From contig CAVZDP010000003.1 in assembly GCA_963774075.1 (NCBI GenBank), positions 310,001 to 374,000 on the forward strand: 64,000 nucleotides of DNA, given 5' to 3'. This document shows, in pieces, positions 34,915 through 42,554 of this stretch. The stretch comes from JBBQNR01 sp963774075. GTDB lineage: Bacteria; Actinomycetota; Thermoleophilia; Solirubrobacterales; JBBDJG01. Both the position numbers and the translations under genes were made by a program. Positions within the stretch are counted from its first letter, which is position 1. Every line of letters begins with the position of its first letter. The notes beneath the pieces are model-generated. The model searched no databases and was not told the DNA's origin. It saw only the letters and a program-made list of their open reading frames with translations.

Positions 34915-36348
34915 TCAGCCGTGGATGACCCAGCCGGCGGCGGCGCGGTTGGCCTCCATGACCGCCTCCGAGAAAGTCGGGTGCGCGTGCACGGTGCGAG
35001 CCACCTCCTCGTACCCGGCCTCGGCCTGCTTGGCGACGACCAGCTCCGCGATCAGATCGGTCGCGCGAGCGCCCACGATGTGCCCGCCCAGAAGCTCGCC
35101 GTACTTGGTGTCGCCAACGATCTTCACCAGGCCCAGCCGGTCCCCGTACACGAGCGGCGCCCCCACACCACCGTACGGGAAGCTCCCCACCACGACGTCG
35201 TGGCCGCGCTCCCTGGCCTCGGCCTCCGTAAGCCCGAAGCTCGCGACGTTGGGGTGGCAGAACGTGGCCGCCGGGATGTCCTCGTAGGACAGCGGGTGCA
35301 CCGGCTGCCCGGCGGCGTCCTCGACGGCGATCACGCCCTCGTCCATTGCCTTGTGCGCCAGCGCCGGGCCATGGACGAGGTCCCCGATCGCCCACACTCC
35401 GTCGCCGCTGGCGCGCATCCGCTCGTCGACCTCGAGCCGGCCGCCCTCGCCCGTCTTCACGCCGGCCGCGTCGAGGCCGAGCCCCTCCGTGTCGGGGGCG
35501 CGGCCCGCCGCGATGCACAGGTAGTCGACCGTGACGCGCTCGCCGCCGTAGGAGAGCTCGACTTCCTTCGCCGAGGACTTCACGTCCTCGACGCGAGAGC
35601 CGGTCGCGACCTTGACGTTCTGCTTCTTCAGCTCGCGCGCTACGACCTTCGCGATGTCGGCGTCCTCCGCGGGCAGCACCTGCCCGAGCATCTCGATCAG
35701 CACGACCTCGGTCCCGAAGCGCCCGAATGCGGACGCGATCTCTGATCCCGAGGCGCCGGCCCCCGCGACCGCGATCGTCGCCGGCTGCTCGTTCAGGCCC
35801 CATGCACCGGCCGTGTCGATGACCCGCTCGCCAAACTCCGTCCCGGGGATGGGCAGCGGCACGGAGCCCGTCGCAAGCACGACGGCGGCGGTCTCGAGCT
35901 CGCGCTCGCCGCCGACGGCGACGTTGCGGCCGGCCGTCAGCGAGCCCTCTCCGGCCACGACCTCGATCTTGTTCTTCTTCATCAACCCCGCGACGCCGCC
36001 GGTCAGGGTCTTGATCACGCGGTCACGACGCTTGCCCGCCATCGCGATGTCGAACGACACCTCGCCGACGCCGACCCCGAACTCGGAGCCGTCGCGCACC
36101 TCCGCGAGCACGTCGGCCGCGCGCAGCATCGCCTTCGCCGGGATGCAGGCCTCGTTCAGGCAGCGCCCACCGAGCGACGGCGCGCGCTCGACTATGGCGG
36201 TCTTCATGCCGAGCTGCGCAGCGCGGATTGCAGCTACGTATCCGCCCGGGCCGCTCCCCACCACGACCATGTCGAAACTGCCGTCGGCCACGGCGGGCAG
36301 CTTATATCGAGTAAGTCCTCTGAGTCGGCTGCGCCGCCTCTTGGTCAT
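34915..36348 (-). CDS. lpdA: Dihydrolipoyl dehydrogenase, E3 component
   Basis: 477 residues from an ATG that overlaps the upstream stop (ATGA). An inner GTG at 36291 gives 458 residues and a more usual N-terminus, so the first 19 basic residues are uncertain. The FAD motif MVVVGSGPGGYVAAIRAAQLG is followed by the redox pair C-LNEA-C in GGRCLNEACIPAKAM. The NAD motif VAGAGASGSEIASAFGRFG comes next, and AHPTFSEAVMEA near the end holds the catalytic His-Pro/Glu. It reoxidises the lipoyl group of E2 and may also serve other lipoyl complexes. Confidence 0.95.
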   Translation of the reverse strand: MTKRRRSRLRGLTRYKLPAVADGSFDMVVVGSGPGGYVAAIRAAQLGMKTAIVERAPSLGGRCLNEACIPAKAMLRAADVLAEVRDGSEFGVGVGEVSFDIAMAGKRRDRVIKTLTGGVAGLMKKNKIEVVAGEGSLTAGRNVAVGGERELETAAVVLATGSVPLPIPGTEFGERVIDTAGAWGLNEQPATIAVAGAGASGSEIASAFGRFGTEVVLIEMLGQVLPAEDADIAKVVARELKKQNVKVATGSRVEDVKSSAKEVELSYGGERVTVDYLCIAAGRAPDTEGLGLDAAGVKTGEGGRLEVDERMRASGDGVWAIGDLVHGPALAHKAMDEGVIAVEDAAGQPVHPLSYEDIPAATFCHPNVASFGLTEAEARERGHDVVVGSFPYGGVGAPLVYGDRLGLVKIVGDTKYGELLGGHIVGARATDLIAELVVAKQAEAGYEEVARTVHAHPTFSEAVMEANRAAAGWVIHG

Positions 36349-36893
36349 CCACCGGAGCCGCGCCGGTCCGGCATCTGAATGCGCGCGAGCGACTTGACGA
36401 GGAACCAGAACAGCGTTCCCGCGGGCAGGATGACCGCGAGCGCGACGAGCACCGCCAGCACGCTCCCCGCTTTCACGAGCAGCAGCGACCAGATGACGAT
36501 TAGCAGGGCCAGCAGGGCCTGGAAGCCGAGCACCGCCCAGTAGCGGACGCGCCACATGCCGGCGGACATCACCAGCATCAGCGCCGCGTACACCAGCGTT
36601 CCCGCTCCAGCGGGCTCGGCGTCTCCGGTATCGACCCCGAACACGAAGAGCACCACCGTGGTGAGCCCGAGCAGCCCCGAGATGATCGCGCCGATGGTGA
36701 CGGCGAGCGGGCGCTCCCCATCTTCGAGGGCGATCAGGCGCTCGCGAGCGAGGTCGTCCTTCGACGGTCCCGTTTGCGCGGGCTGCGTGCCCGCCGGTCC
36801 ATCGGCGCCGGCGGGCGCCTGCGCATTGCCCGCAGTGCGGGAGTTGCGGCGCTTCATCGCCTGCTGCCTTCGGCGCTTGCGCTTCTCTCGCAC
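36345..36893 (-). CDS. Hypothetical four-helix membrane protein
   Basis: 182 residues. Residues 1-60 are basic then Ala/Pro/Gly-rich and probably cytoplasmic. Four hydrophobic helices follow: PLAVTIGAIISGLLGLTTVV, LVYAALMLVMSAGMW, AVLGFQALLALLIVIWSLLL and LAVLVALAVILPAGTLFWFLV. I do not recognise a family. The GTG at 36893 could be replaced by the ATG at 36857, which has AAGGCAG upstream. The stop overlaps the lpdA start, so the two are coupled. Confidence 0.7.
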   Translation of the reverse strand: MREKRKRRRQQAMKRRNSRTAGNAQAPAGADGPAGTQPAQTGPSKDDLARERLIALEDGERPLAVTIGAIISGLLGLTTVVLFVFGVDTGDAEPAGAGTLVYAALMLVMSAGMWRVRYWAVLGFQALLALLIVIWSLLLVKAGSVLAVLVALAVILPAGTLFWFLVKSLARIQMPDRRGSGG

Positions 36894-36907
36894 GCGCTGC
36901 GCTTCGG

Positions 36908-37606
36908 TCAGCGCGCCGAGCCGACGCGCAACCGGTCCTCGATCCGCGCCACGAGTGTGCGCGCCGTCTCGCCCGGCTCTGCGGCGTCCCGGATCGCGCG
37001 CACGACGGCCACCCGGCTCGCGCCCGCGTCGAGGACCTCGCCGACGTTGTCGGCATCGATCCCGCCGATGGCGAAGAACGGCACGGCCGCACGCTCGGAA
37101 GCCTGGCGCACGAGCTCCGTGCCGACCGGCTCGTACTCGGGCTTCGTCGGCGTCGCGAACACGGGGCCGACCGAGATGTAGTCGGCGTCTCGCGCCGCCT
37201 CCACCTGCTCGATCGAGTGCGTGGAGAGGCCGATCAGCGCGTCTTGACCGATCAGGCGCCGCACCTCCTGAGGACTCGCGTCGTCCTGGCCGAGGTGCAC
37301 GCCGTCGGCCGCGCAGGCGATCGCGAGCTCCGCCTGGTCGTTGACGATGAAGAGCGCGTCGTACGCGTCGCAGAGACGGCGAAAGATTCTGCCGGCCTCG
37401 ACGATGTCGCGGTCGTCGGCGCCCTTGTCGCGAAGCTGTACGACGTCGACGCCACCCTGGAGCGCCGGGCGCAGAACCTCTTCAGGCTCGCGTCCCGCGG
37501 GACGCGCCTCGCACACCAGGTAGAGGCGCGAGCGCTCGAGCCAGGCGCGGCGCCGCTCCGAAAGGCTGTCCGGCTCCGGAGCGCTTGCCTTCACATCAAC
37601 TGGCAC
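36908..37606 (-). CDS. thiE: Thiamine-phosphate synthase
   Basis: 232 residues. The GTG at 37606 has GGGAGG ten bases upstream; the open frame runs further only as a shadow. Motifs of the TIM-barrel enzyme: VVQLRDKGADDRDIV, FIVNDQAELAIACAADGVHLGQDD, IGLSTHSIEQVEAA, DYISVGPVFATPTK and FFAIGGIDADNV. It joins the thiazole and pyrimidine phosphates to give thiamine phosphate. It lies 97 bp downstream of thiG. Confidence 0.95.
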   Translation of the reverse strand: MPVDVKASAPEPDSLSERRRAWLERSRLYLVCEARPAGREPEEVLRPALQGGVDVVQLRDKGADDRDIVEAGRIFRRLCDAYDALFIVNDQAELAIACAADGVHLGQDDASPQEVRRLIGQDALIGLSTHSIEQVEAARDADYISVGPVFATPTKPEYEPVGTELVRQASERAAVPFFAIGGIDADNVGEVLDAGASRVAVVRAIRDAAEPGETARTLVARIEDRLRVGSAR

Positions 37607-37703
37607 TCGGGTACCTCCCTGGGCGTCCGACTGGACGGTCCCGCCGGACCAACTCTGCGCGTGTCCTAATCCTTGCACAGCCGAGCGCGTGGCCCGGCAG
37701 GCC

Positions 37704-38567
37704 TCAACGGAAGGGCCGGGCGGGCAGGTCGCCGAACTCGGCCACCCCTGTCTGCGCGGTAGAAGCGCGCGCGTAGGTGCGCCGGGGAATGCGCCCGGCC
37801 TCGAACGCCAGCCGGCCGGCCTGAACCGCCGAGCCCATCGCGCGAGCCATCTTGACCGGGTCCTCGGCCCGGGCCACCGCGCTCGCCAGCAGCACGCCGT
37901 CGCAGCCGAGCTCCATAGCGATCGCTGCATCCGATGCCGTGCCGACGCCGGCATCGCACACGACCGGAACCCCCGCCTGCTCGACGATGAGCGCGAGGTT
38001 GTACGGGTTGCGGATTCCCATGCCGCTGCCGATCGGGGCGCCGAGCGGCATGACGGCCGCACAGCCCGCCTCCTCCAGGCGCCGGTTCAGGATCGGATCG
38101 TCGTTCGCGTACGGAAGCACGACGAACCCCTCGCCAACGAGCGTCTCGGCTGCGTCGAGCAGCTCGGTCGCCTCGGGCAGGAGCGTGCGGTCGTCGCCTA
38201 TCACCTCCAGCTTCACCCAGTCCGTCTCGAAAGCCTCCCGAGCCATGCGGGCCGTCAGCACGGCGTCGCGCGCCGTGTAGCAACCGGCGGTGTTGGGCAG
38301 CAGGAAGCATCCGCGCTCCTCGAGCACGCTGACGATCGAGCCGCGCGCCTGAGGATCGATCCGCCGCAGCGCGACGGTCACGATCTCGGCCCCGGAGGCA
38401 CCGATCGCCTCGGTCATCAGCTCCAAGTTCGAGAAGCCGCCGGTGCCCAGGATCAGTCGCGAGCCCCATTCGCGCCCGGCTATCTCGAGCCCACTCGCGC
38501 GTGGCTGGCTCCCCCGCGCCGCCCCGTGTGGGCCGACCTCCCGGTCCGGTGTTCCATGGTGGCTCAA
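37704..38567 (-). CDS. thiG: Thiazole synthase
   Basis: 287 residues from a TTG just after the thiS stop, with AGGGGGG seven bases upstream; it is about 30 residues longer at the N-terminus than most ThiG proteins. Core marks: RLILGTGGFSNLELM, VTVALRRIDPQ, LPNTAGCYTARDAV, the Schiff-base lysine in DWVKLEVIGDDRTLLPE, VMPLGAPIGSGMGI and CDAGVGTASDAAIAMELGCDGVLLASAVA. It condenses deoxyxylulose phosphate, dehydroglycine and ThiS-carried sulfur into the thiazole of thiamine. Confidence 0.95.
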   Translation of the reverse strand: MSHHGTPDREVGPHGAARGSQPRASGLEIAGREWGSRLILGTGGFSNLELMTEAIGASGAEIVTVALRRIDPQARGSIVSVLEERGCFLLPNTAGCYTARDAVLTARMAREAFETDWVKLEVIGDDRTLLPEATELLDAAETLVGEGFVVLPYANDDPILNRRLEEAGCAAVMPLGAPIGSGMGIRNPYNLALIVEQAGVPVVCDAGVGTASDAAIAMELGCDGVLLASAVARAEDPVKMARAMGSAVQAGRLAFEAGRIPRRTYARASTAQTGVAEFGDLPARPFR

Positions 38568-38568
38568 C

Positions 38569-38775
38569 TCATCCCCCCTGAATCGCCCCGAGCACCTCGA
38601 TCCGCTGCCCCTCGGACAGCTCGGTGTCATCCCAAGCGCTGTGAGGCACGACCTCCGAGTCAATCGCCACCGCGATCCCCCGGCCGCCGGTCGCGCCGCC
38701 GAGCCGCTCGACGAGAGCAGCGACGGTCGTGCCGCCATCGACGTCCTCCTGCCGCCCGTTCAGCAGCACCTTCAT
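38569..38775 (-). CDS. thiS: Sulfur-carrier protein ThiS
   Basis: 68 residues with a ubiquitin-like fold and the essential C-terminal Gly-Gly (VLGAIQGG). MKVLLNGRQEDVDGGTTVAALV is the typical start. Its ATG overlaps the thiO stop as ATGA, and thiG starts two bases after its stop, so three enzymes of thiazole assembly are translated as a block. Confidence 0.95.
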   Translation of the reverse strand: MKVLLNGRQEDVDGGTTVAALVERLGGATGGRGIAVAIDSEVVPHSAWDDTELSEGQRIEVLGAIQGG

Positions 38776-39971
38776 GTGCGGCTCGGCTCGGCAGGGGCTG
38801 CAAGGCTCGCAGCCGGCTCGCGAAAGCGCTGGGGTGAGAAGGGGGCGAGGGTCGGGGGCAGCTCGCCGCCGGCGAGCACGCCGGCCACGGCGTCCGCGGT
38901 CACGCCGGCGAGCAGGATGCCGTTGCGCCAATGTCCCGTCGCCCACACGAGGCCCTCGAGCGCTCCCGGCCCGACGATGGGCTTGTTGTCGGGACTGGTC
39001 GGGCGCAGGCCGGCGCTCGCCTCCGACAGCTCGAGCTCGGTCACCCCCGGCAGCGCCTCGTAGGCGGCCCGCAACAGCTCCAGCACCCCACCCGCGGTCA
39101 CCGCGCAGTCGGCCCCGCGCTCCTCGACCGTCGCTCCCACGACCAGCTCGCCGTCACGGCGGGGTACGAGGTACACCTCGGGGGTCCTGATCACGCGGCC
39201 CGCAGGCGGCCGGCCGGCCGGATCCCGCAGGCGCACCGCCTGTCCCTTGACCGGCCTCACCGGCACGCCGGCGTCCGGCGGCAGCCCGGCGATCTCTCCG
39301 GATTGCCAGCCCGCCGCGACCACGATCGAGTCCGCGTCGACCAGTTGCCCGCAATCCAGCTTCAGCCCGCACACGCGGTCGCCGGAGATCTCGATCCGCG
39401 CGACCCGGGTGAACGGCCGTAGCTCTCCACCCGCCCGCTCGACGGCGCGCGCGAGCGCGGCGCAGAGCGCCCGGGGGCTGATTTGGTGATCGCTCGAGGT
39501 TCGAATGCCTCCCACCACCGCGGGAGAGAGCCCCGGCTCCAGGGCGCGGCACTCGCGACCACGCAGCCATTCGGCTTCGAGCCCGAGCGAGAGATGGAAT
39601 CCGTGCAGGCGTCGAAGCGCCTCGGCGTGATCGCGATCGAGTGCGACGGCGAGAGTCCCGCTCGCCCGGTAGCCGACCTCTGTCCCGGACTCGGCCTCGA
39701 GCTCCTCGACGAACGACGGGTAACGGCGCGCCGCCTCGAGGTTGAGCGCCAGCGATTCTTCCTCGCCGAACGTCGCCTCCGTCACCGGAGCGAGCATGCC
39801 CGCGGCGACATGGCTGGCGCCGCTGCCGGGCTCTGCCGCGTCGACCACCAGCGTTCGAACGCCGCGCTGGCAGGCGCGCCAGGCGGCCGCCAGGCCGATC
39901 GCGCCGGCCCCGACGACGATCGCGTCATAGCCTTCGCGGCTGACGCTGTTACCGGACCCGCTGGTCCCCAA
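38772..39971 (-). CDS. thiO: Glycine oxidase ThiO
   Basis: 399 residues. FAD motif AIVVGAGAIGLAAAWRACQRG, then GSGASHVAAGMLAP and the C-terminal GLRPTSPDNKPIVG...WATGHWRNGILLAG of the D-amino-acid oxidase family. It oxidises glycine to the imine used by ThiG. I start it at TTG 39971, which has AGGAG six bases upstream. An in-frame ATG at 39995 lies inside the conserved TPP-riboswitch core and is therefore unlikely. Confidence 0.93.
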   Translation of the reverse strand: MGTSGSGNSVSREGYDAIVVGAGAIGLAAAWRACQRGVRTLVVDAAEPGSGASHVAAGMLAPVTEATFGEEESLALNLEAARRYPSFVEELEAESGTEVGYRASGTLAVALDRDHAEALRRLHGFHLSLGLEAEWLRGRECRALEPGLSPAVVGGIRTSSDHQISPRALCAALARAVERAGGELRPFTRVARIEISGDRVCGLKLDCGQLVDADSIVVAAGWQSGEIAGLPPDAGVPVRPVKGQAVRLRDPAGRPPAGRVIRTPEVYLVPRRDGELVVGATVEERGADCAVTAGGVLELLRAAYEALPGVTELELSEASAGLRPTSPDNKPIVGPGALEGLVWATGHWRNGILLAGVTADAVAGVLAGGELPPTLAPFSPQRFREPAASLAAPAEPSRT

Positions 39972-39982
39972 GTGTCTCCTTT

Positions 39983-40069
39983 CCTGCGCCGGCATTACCC
40001 GGATCAGGTTCAGGCGGTCGGCGACCCGGAAGCCGCCCTCTCAGCCCGGTTTCGCCGGGCTCCCGCAGG
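39983..40069 (-). promoter_or_regulatory. TPP riboswitch (THI box) upstream of thiO
   Basis: On the minus strand the core CTGAGAGGG and CCTGATCCGGGTAATGC of TPP riboswitches are exact. P1 is closed by cctgcg (40064-40069) with cgcagg (39983-39988), and P2 includes gcccgg/ccgggc around gaaa. The thiO ribosome site AGGAG follows P1 by only a few bases, so control by hiding the ribosome site is likely; no terminator stem is evident. Thiamine pyrophosphate should lower thiO-thiS-thiG expression and perhaps genes further down. Confidence 0.97.
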
Positions 40070-40120
40070 CTCCATCGTAGAACATGGCCGCGCTCGCCCG
40101 AGGCCGGGGGCCGGCCCGTC

Positions 40121-41023
40121 TTAGCGGGCGCCCAGCAAACGCTCCAGAAGCGCTTTCTGGGCGTGGAGCCGGTTCTCCGCCTGGTCCCAGACCGCCGAGC
40201 GCTCCCCGTAGAGCAGGTCCGCCGTGATCTCCTCGCCCGGGTGAGCGGGCAGGCAGTGCAGGACCACCGCATCGGGCCGTGCCAGGGAGAGCAGGTTCGC
40301 GTTGAGCTGGTAGGGGGCGAGCAGCTCTCGCCGGCGGGCGGTCTCGCCGTCGTCGCCCATGCTGATCCAGACGTCGGTGTAGAGCGCGTTCGCGCCCTCG
40401 GCGGCGGCCGCCGGGTCGCTCGTCAGCTCAACCACGTCGCCGGCCTGCGCGACGATCTCCTCCTTGGGCTGGAGCTCCGGGGGCGTCGCGACCGCGACGT
40501 TCACCCCGAGAGCGGCGCCCAGAAGCATGAGCGAGTGGCAGACGTTGTTGCCGTCACCGACGTAGGCCACGCGGAGCCCCTCCAGACTGCCGAAGCGCTC
40601 GCGCAGGGTGAGGAGGTCGGCGAGCGCCTGACAGGGGTGGTGAAGGGGCGTGAGCGCGTTCACGACCGGGATGTCGGCGTGCCCCGCAAGCTCCTCCAGG
40701 AACGAGTGATCGGACACGCGGGCGGCAATCGCGTCGACGTAGCGCGACAGCACGAGCGCCGTGTCGCGCACGGGCTCGCCGCGGACGAGCTGCAGGTCGT
40801 CGCCGCGCAGCATGAGCGCCTCACCGCCGAGCTGTGAGACACCGACGTGGAACGACACCCTGGTGCGAGTGGAAGGACGCTCGAAGAAGAGAGCGACGGC
40901 TCGCCCCGCGAGAGGCTGCGGACTTTCGGATGCGCTCTTCAGCTCGAGCGCGCGCTCGATCAGGCCGGCGAGCTCGTCCGGCCTAAGCTCTGTCCCGGTT
41001 ATGAAGTGCGTGGGTTCCGTCAC
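40121..41023 (-). CDS. argF: Ornithine carbamoyltransferase
   Basis: 300 residues. The carbamoyl-phosphate loop S-T-R-T-R is near residue 54 (FFERPSTRTRVSFHVGVSQLGG), HPCQALADLLTL near 129, VAYVGDGNNVCHSLML near 150, and the ornithine-specific HCLPAHPGEEIT near 265. It makes citrulline for arginine synthesis. The GTG start is 16 bp from the divergent EEP gene. No other arginine genes are in view. The riboswitch leader begins about 50 bp after its stop. Confidence 0.95.
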   Translation of the reverse strand: MTEPTHFITGTELRPDELAGLIERALELKSASESPQPLAGRAVALFFERPSTRTRVSFHVGVSQLGGEALMLRGDDLQLVRGEPVRDTALVLSRYVDAIAARVSDHSFLEELAGHADIPVVNALTPLHHPCQALADLLTLRERFGSLEGLRVAYVGDGNNVCHSLMLLGAALGVNVAVATPPELQPKEEIVAQAGDVVELTSDPAAAAEGANALYTDVWISMGDDGETARRRELLAPYQLNANLLSLARPDAVVLHCLPAHPGEEITADLLYGERSAVWDQAENRLHAQKALLERLLGAR

Positions 41024-41039
41024 GGGGCAGCGATTCTAG

Positions 41040-41903
41040 GTGGAGCTGCGGGTTCTCACGTGGAACCTGTTTCACGGCCGCGACGCGCCCCCGCCTCGCT
41101 CGCTCTACACGCTTCGCTCGCGGCTGCTGCGAACGACCGAGGAGGACGGCGTGTACGCGCAGGTGAATCGTGCCCTGCTCGATGAGTTCGCCGCCCTGGT
41201 GGCGAACGCCGTCTGGTCGGCGTGCCTGCTCCAAGAGGTCCCGCCATCGTGGCGGGATCCGCTCGCGAGCCGCTGCGGGGCGCAGGCGCTGCGCACGCTC
41301 ACGTCCCGAAACCAGCTCCTCCCGCTGACCCAGCGGCTGGCGCACTGGAACCCGGACCTGATCGGCTCCTGGGAGGGCGGCTCCAACCTGATCCTCGTGC
41401 GACCGCCGTGGCGACTGCTCGCAGGCAGCGCGCGCGAGCTGCTGCTCAACCCGCTGCGCGAACGCGGGCCGTTCGGCGAGCGGCGCAGGATGACGTTCAC
41501 GCGCATCCGCGCCGAGACCGGTGGCGGCAGGACCGAGGTCTGCATCGCCAACCTGCACGCGACGGCGGGTCGGCGCGAGCAGGCCGAGCGCGAGCTGCGA
41601 AGGACGGCCGCGGCGGCCGTCGGCTGGGCCGACGGGACCGCGCTCGTGGTGGGCGGAGACTTCAACCTGCGCCCCGCCTCCTCCCCCGGCCTCTTCACGG
41701 AGCTCGAGCGTCGCTTCGGGCTCGCCGGCCCGACCTGCGACGAATGCATCGATCATCTGCTCTCGCGCGGCATTTCCGTCGTGCGAGCCCCGGTCCGTTG
41801 GGAGCCCGCCCGGCGGGAGCTGCAGATCCCCTGGGACGGAGGCACGCGCAGGCTGCGGCTGTCGGACCACGCGCCCGTCGAGGGTGTGTTCGACTCCCGG
41901 TAG
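41040..41903 (+). CDS. Endonuclease/exonuclease/phosphatase-fold protein
   Basis: 287 residues. The EEP fold is shown by LRVLTWNLFHGRD at the start, the metal-binding Glu in CLLQEVPPSW, NLHATAG, GGDFNLRP and the final SDHAPVEGVF. All catalytic residues (Asn, Glu, His, Asp-Asn, Asp-His) are present. The family covers nucleases, sphingomyelinases and inositol phosphatases, so the substrate is open. No signal peptide is seen; it is probably cytoplasmic. GTG start, divergent from argF. Confidence 0.82.
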   Translation: MELRVLTWNLFHGRDAPPPRSLYTLRSRLLRTTEEDGVYAQVNRALLDEFAALVANAVWSACLLQEVPPSWRDPLASRCGAQALRTLTSRNQLLPLTQRLAHWNPDLIGSWEGGSNLILVRPPWRLLAGSARELLLNPLRERGPFGERRRMTFTRIRAETGGGRTEVCIANLHATAGRREQAERELRRTAAAAVGWADGTALVVGGDFNLRPASSPGLFTELERRFGLAGPTCDECIDHLLSRGISVVRAPVRWEPARRELQIPWDGGTRRLRLSDHAPVEGVFDSR

Positions 41904-41939
41904 CGGGTCGATGACCTGGATGATGTATTAAGTACGCCG

Positions 41940-42494
41940 ATGGCCGCGAAGACCTCCTCCCGAACTCGGACCCCTGGGAGCGAACAGGACGACACCCGTC
42001 GCTCGGTGCTCTCCAGGCCGGCCGTGGCCGTGGGGCGCAACGTCGGTGCCGTTCGGGACATAGTCACCCGCAGCGTGCTCGCTCCCCTCAACGCCGTGTT
42101 CCTGACCCGTGAAAGGATCGAAGAGGTCGTCGACGACGCGGTCCGGCGCGGACGCATGACGCGCGACGACGCGCAGCAGATGGTTCAGACGCTGTTGCAG
42201 TACGGGGCGAAGCAGACCGACGACTTCCTGTCGGACCTCGAGCGGCTGCTCGGGCGCGGCGGCTTCGAGGAGCGGGCGCCCTCCGAATCGAGCCGGCGCC
42301 GAGCGCGCAAGCCTCGGGCGCGCAGGCCGTCGTCCAACCTGCCGATCCCCAACTACGACGAGCTCTCAGCGCCCCAGGTCCAGGAGCGGCTGGACAACCT
42401 CACTCCCGCCCAGCTTCGCAAGCTGCGCGACTACGAGCGACGGCACGCGAACCGCAAGACGGTGCTCGACCGCATCGAGCGCAGGCTGCGCTAG
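41940..42494 (+). CDS. Phasin-like/coiled-coil protein of unknown function
   Basis: 184 residues, strongly helical and basic. Residues 38-95 (LAPLNAVFLTRERIEEVVDD, RGRMTRDDAQQMVQTLLQYG) resemble phasin-type granule-associated proteins with the 'E(E/D)-x-V-R-G-x-M-T-R-x-D-A' pattern. Residues 110-130 are Arg/Ser-rich. The last 60 residues (IPNYDELSAPQVQERLDNLT...RKLRDYERRHANRKTVLDRI) form a separate helical unit that I have the impression recurs in actinobacterial hypotheticals. Role not known; DNA- or granule-binding is possible from its charge. Confidence 0.65.
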   Translation: MAAKTSSRTRTPGSEQDDTRRSVLSRPAVAVGRNVGAVRDIVTRSVLAPLNAVFLTRERIEEVVDDAVRRGRMTRDDAQQMVQTLLQYGAKQTDDFLSDLERLLGRGGFEERAPSESSRRRARKPRARRPSSNLPIPNYDELSAPQVQERLDNLTPAQLRKLRDYERRHANRKTVLDRIERRLR

Positions 42495-42507
42495 ACGTGA
42501 TGGGCGG

Positions 42508-42554
42508 CCGCCTCAAGGCGGACGCTCTGGACTTTAGGTGTCCGGCGAAGCCGG
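42508..42554. terminator. Possible bidirectional terminator between convergent genes
   Basis: Two hairpins fill the 60-bp gap: ccgcc-tcaa-ggcgg (42508-42521) and ccggc-gaa-gccgg (42542-42554). On the plus strand a T-rich stretch (attccttt) follows; on the minus strand there is no T-run. Confidence 0.4.

Noticed and set aside
39972..39995. ATG at 39995 as the thiO start
   Set aside because: It lies in the conserved core of the TPP riboswitch; the TTG at 39971 has a proper ribosome site.
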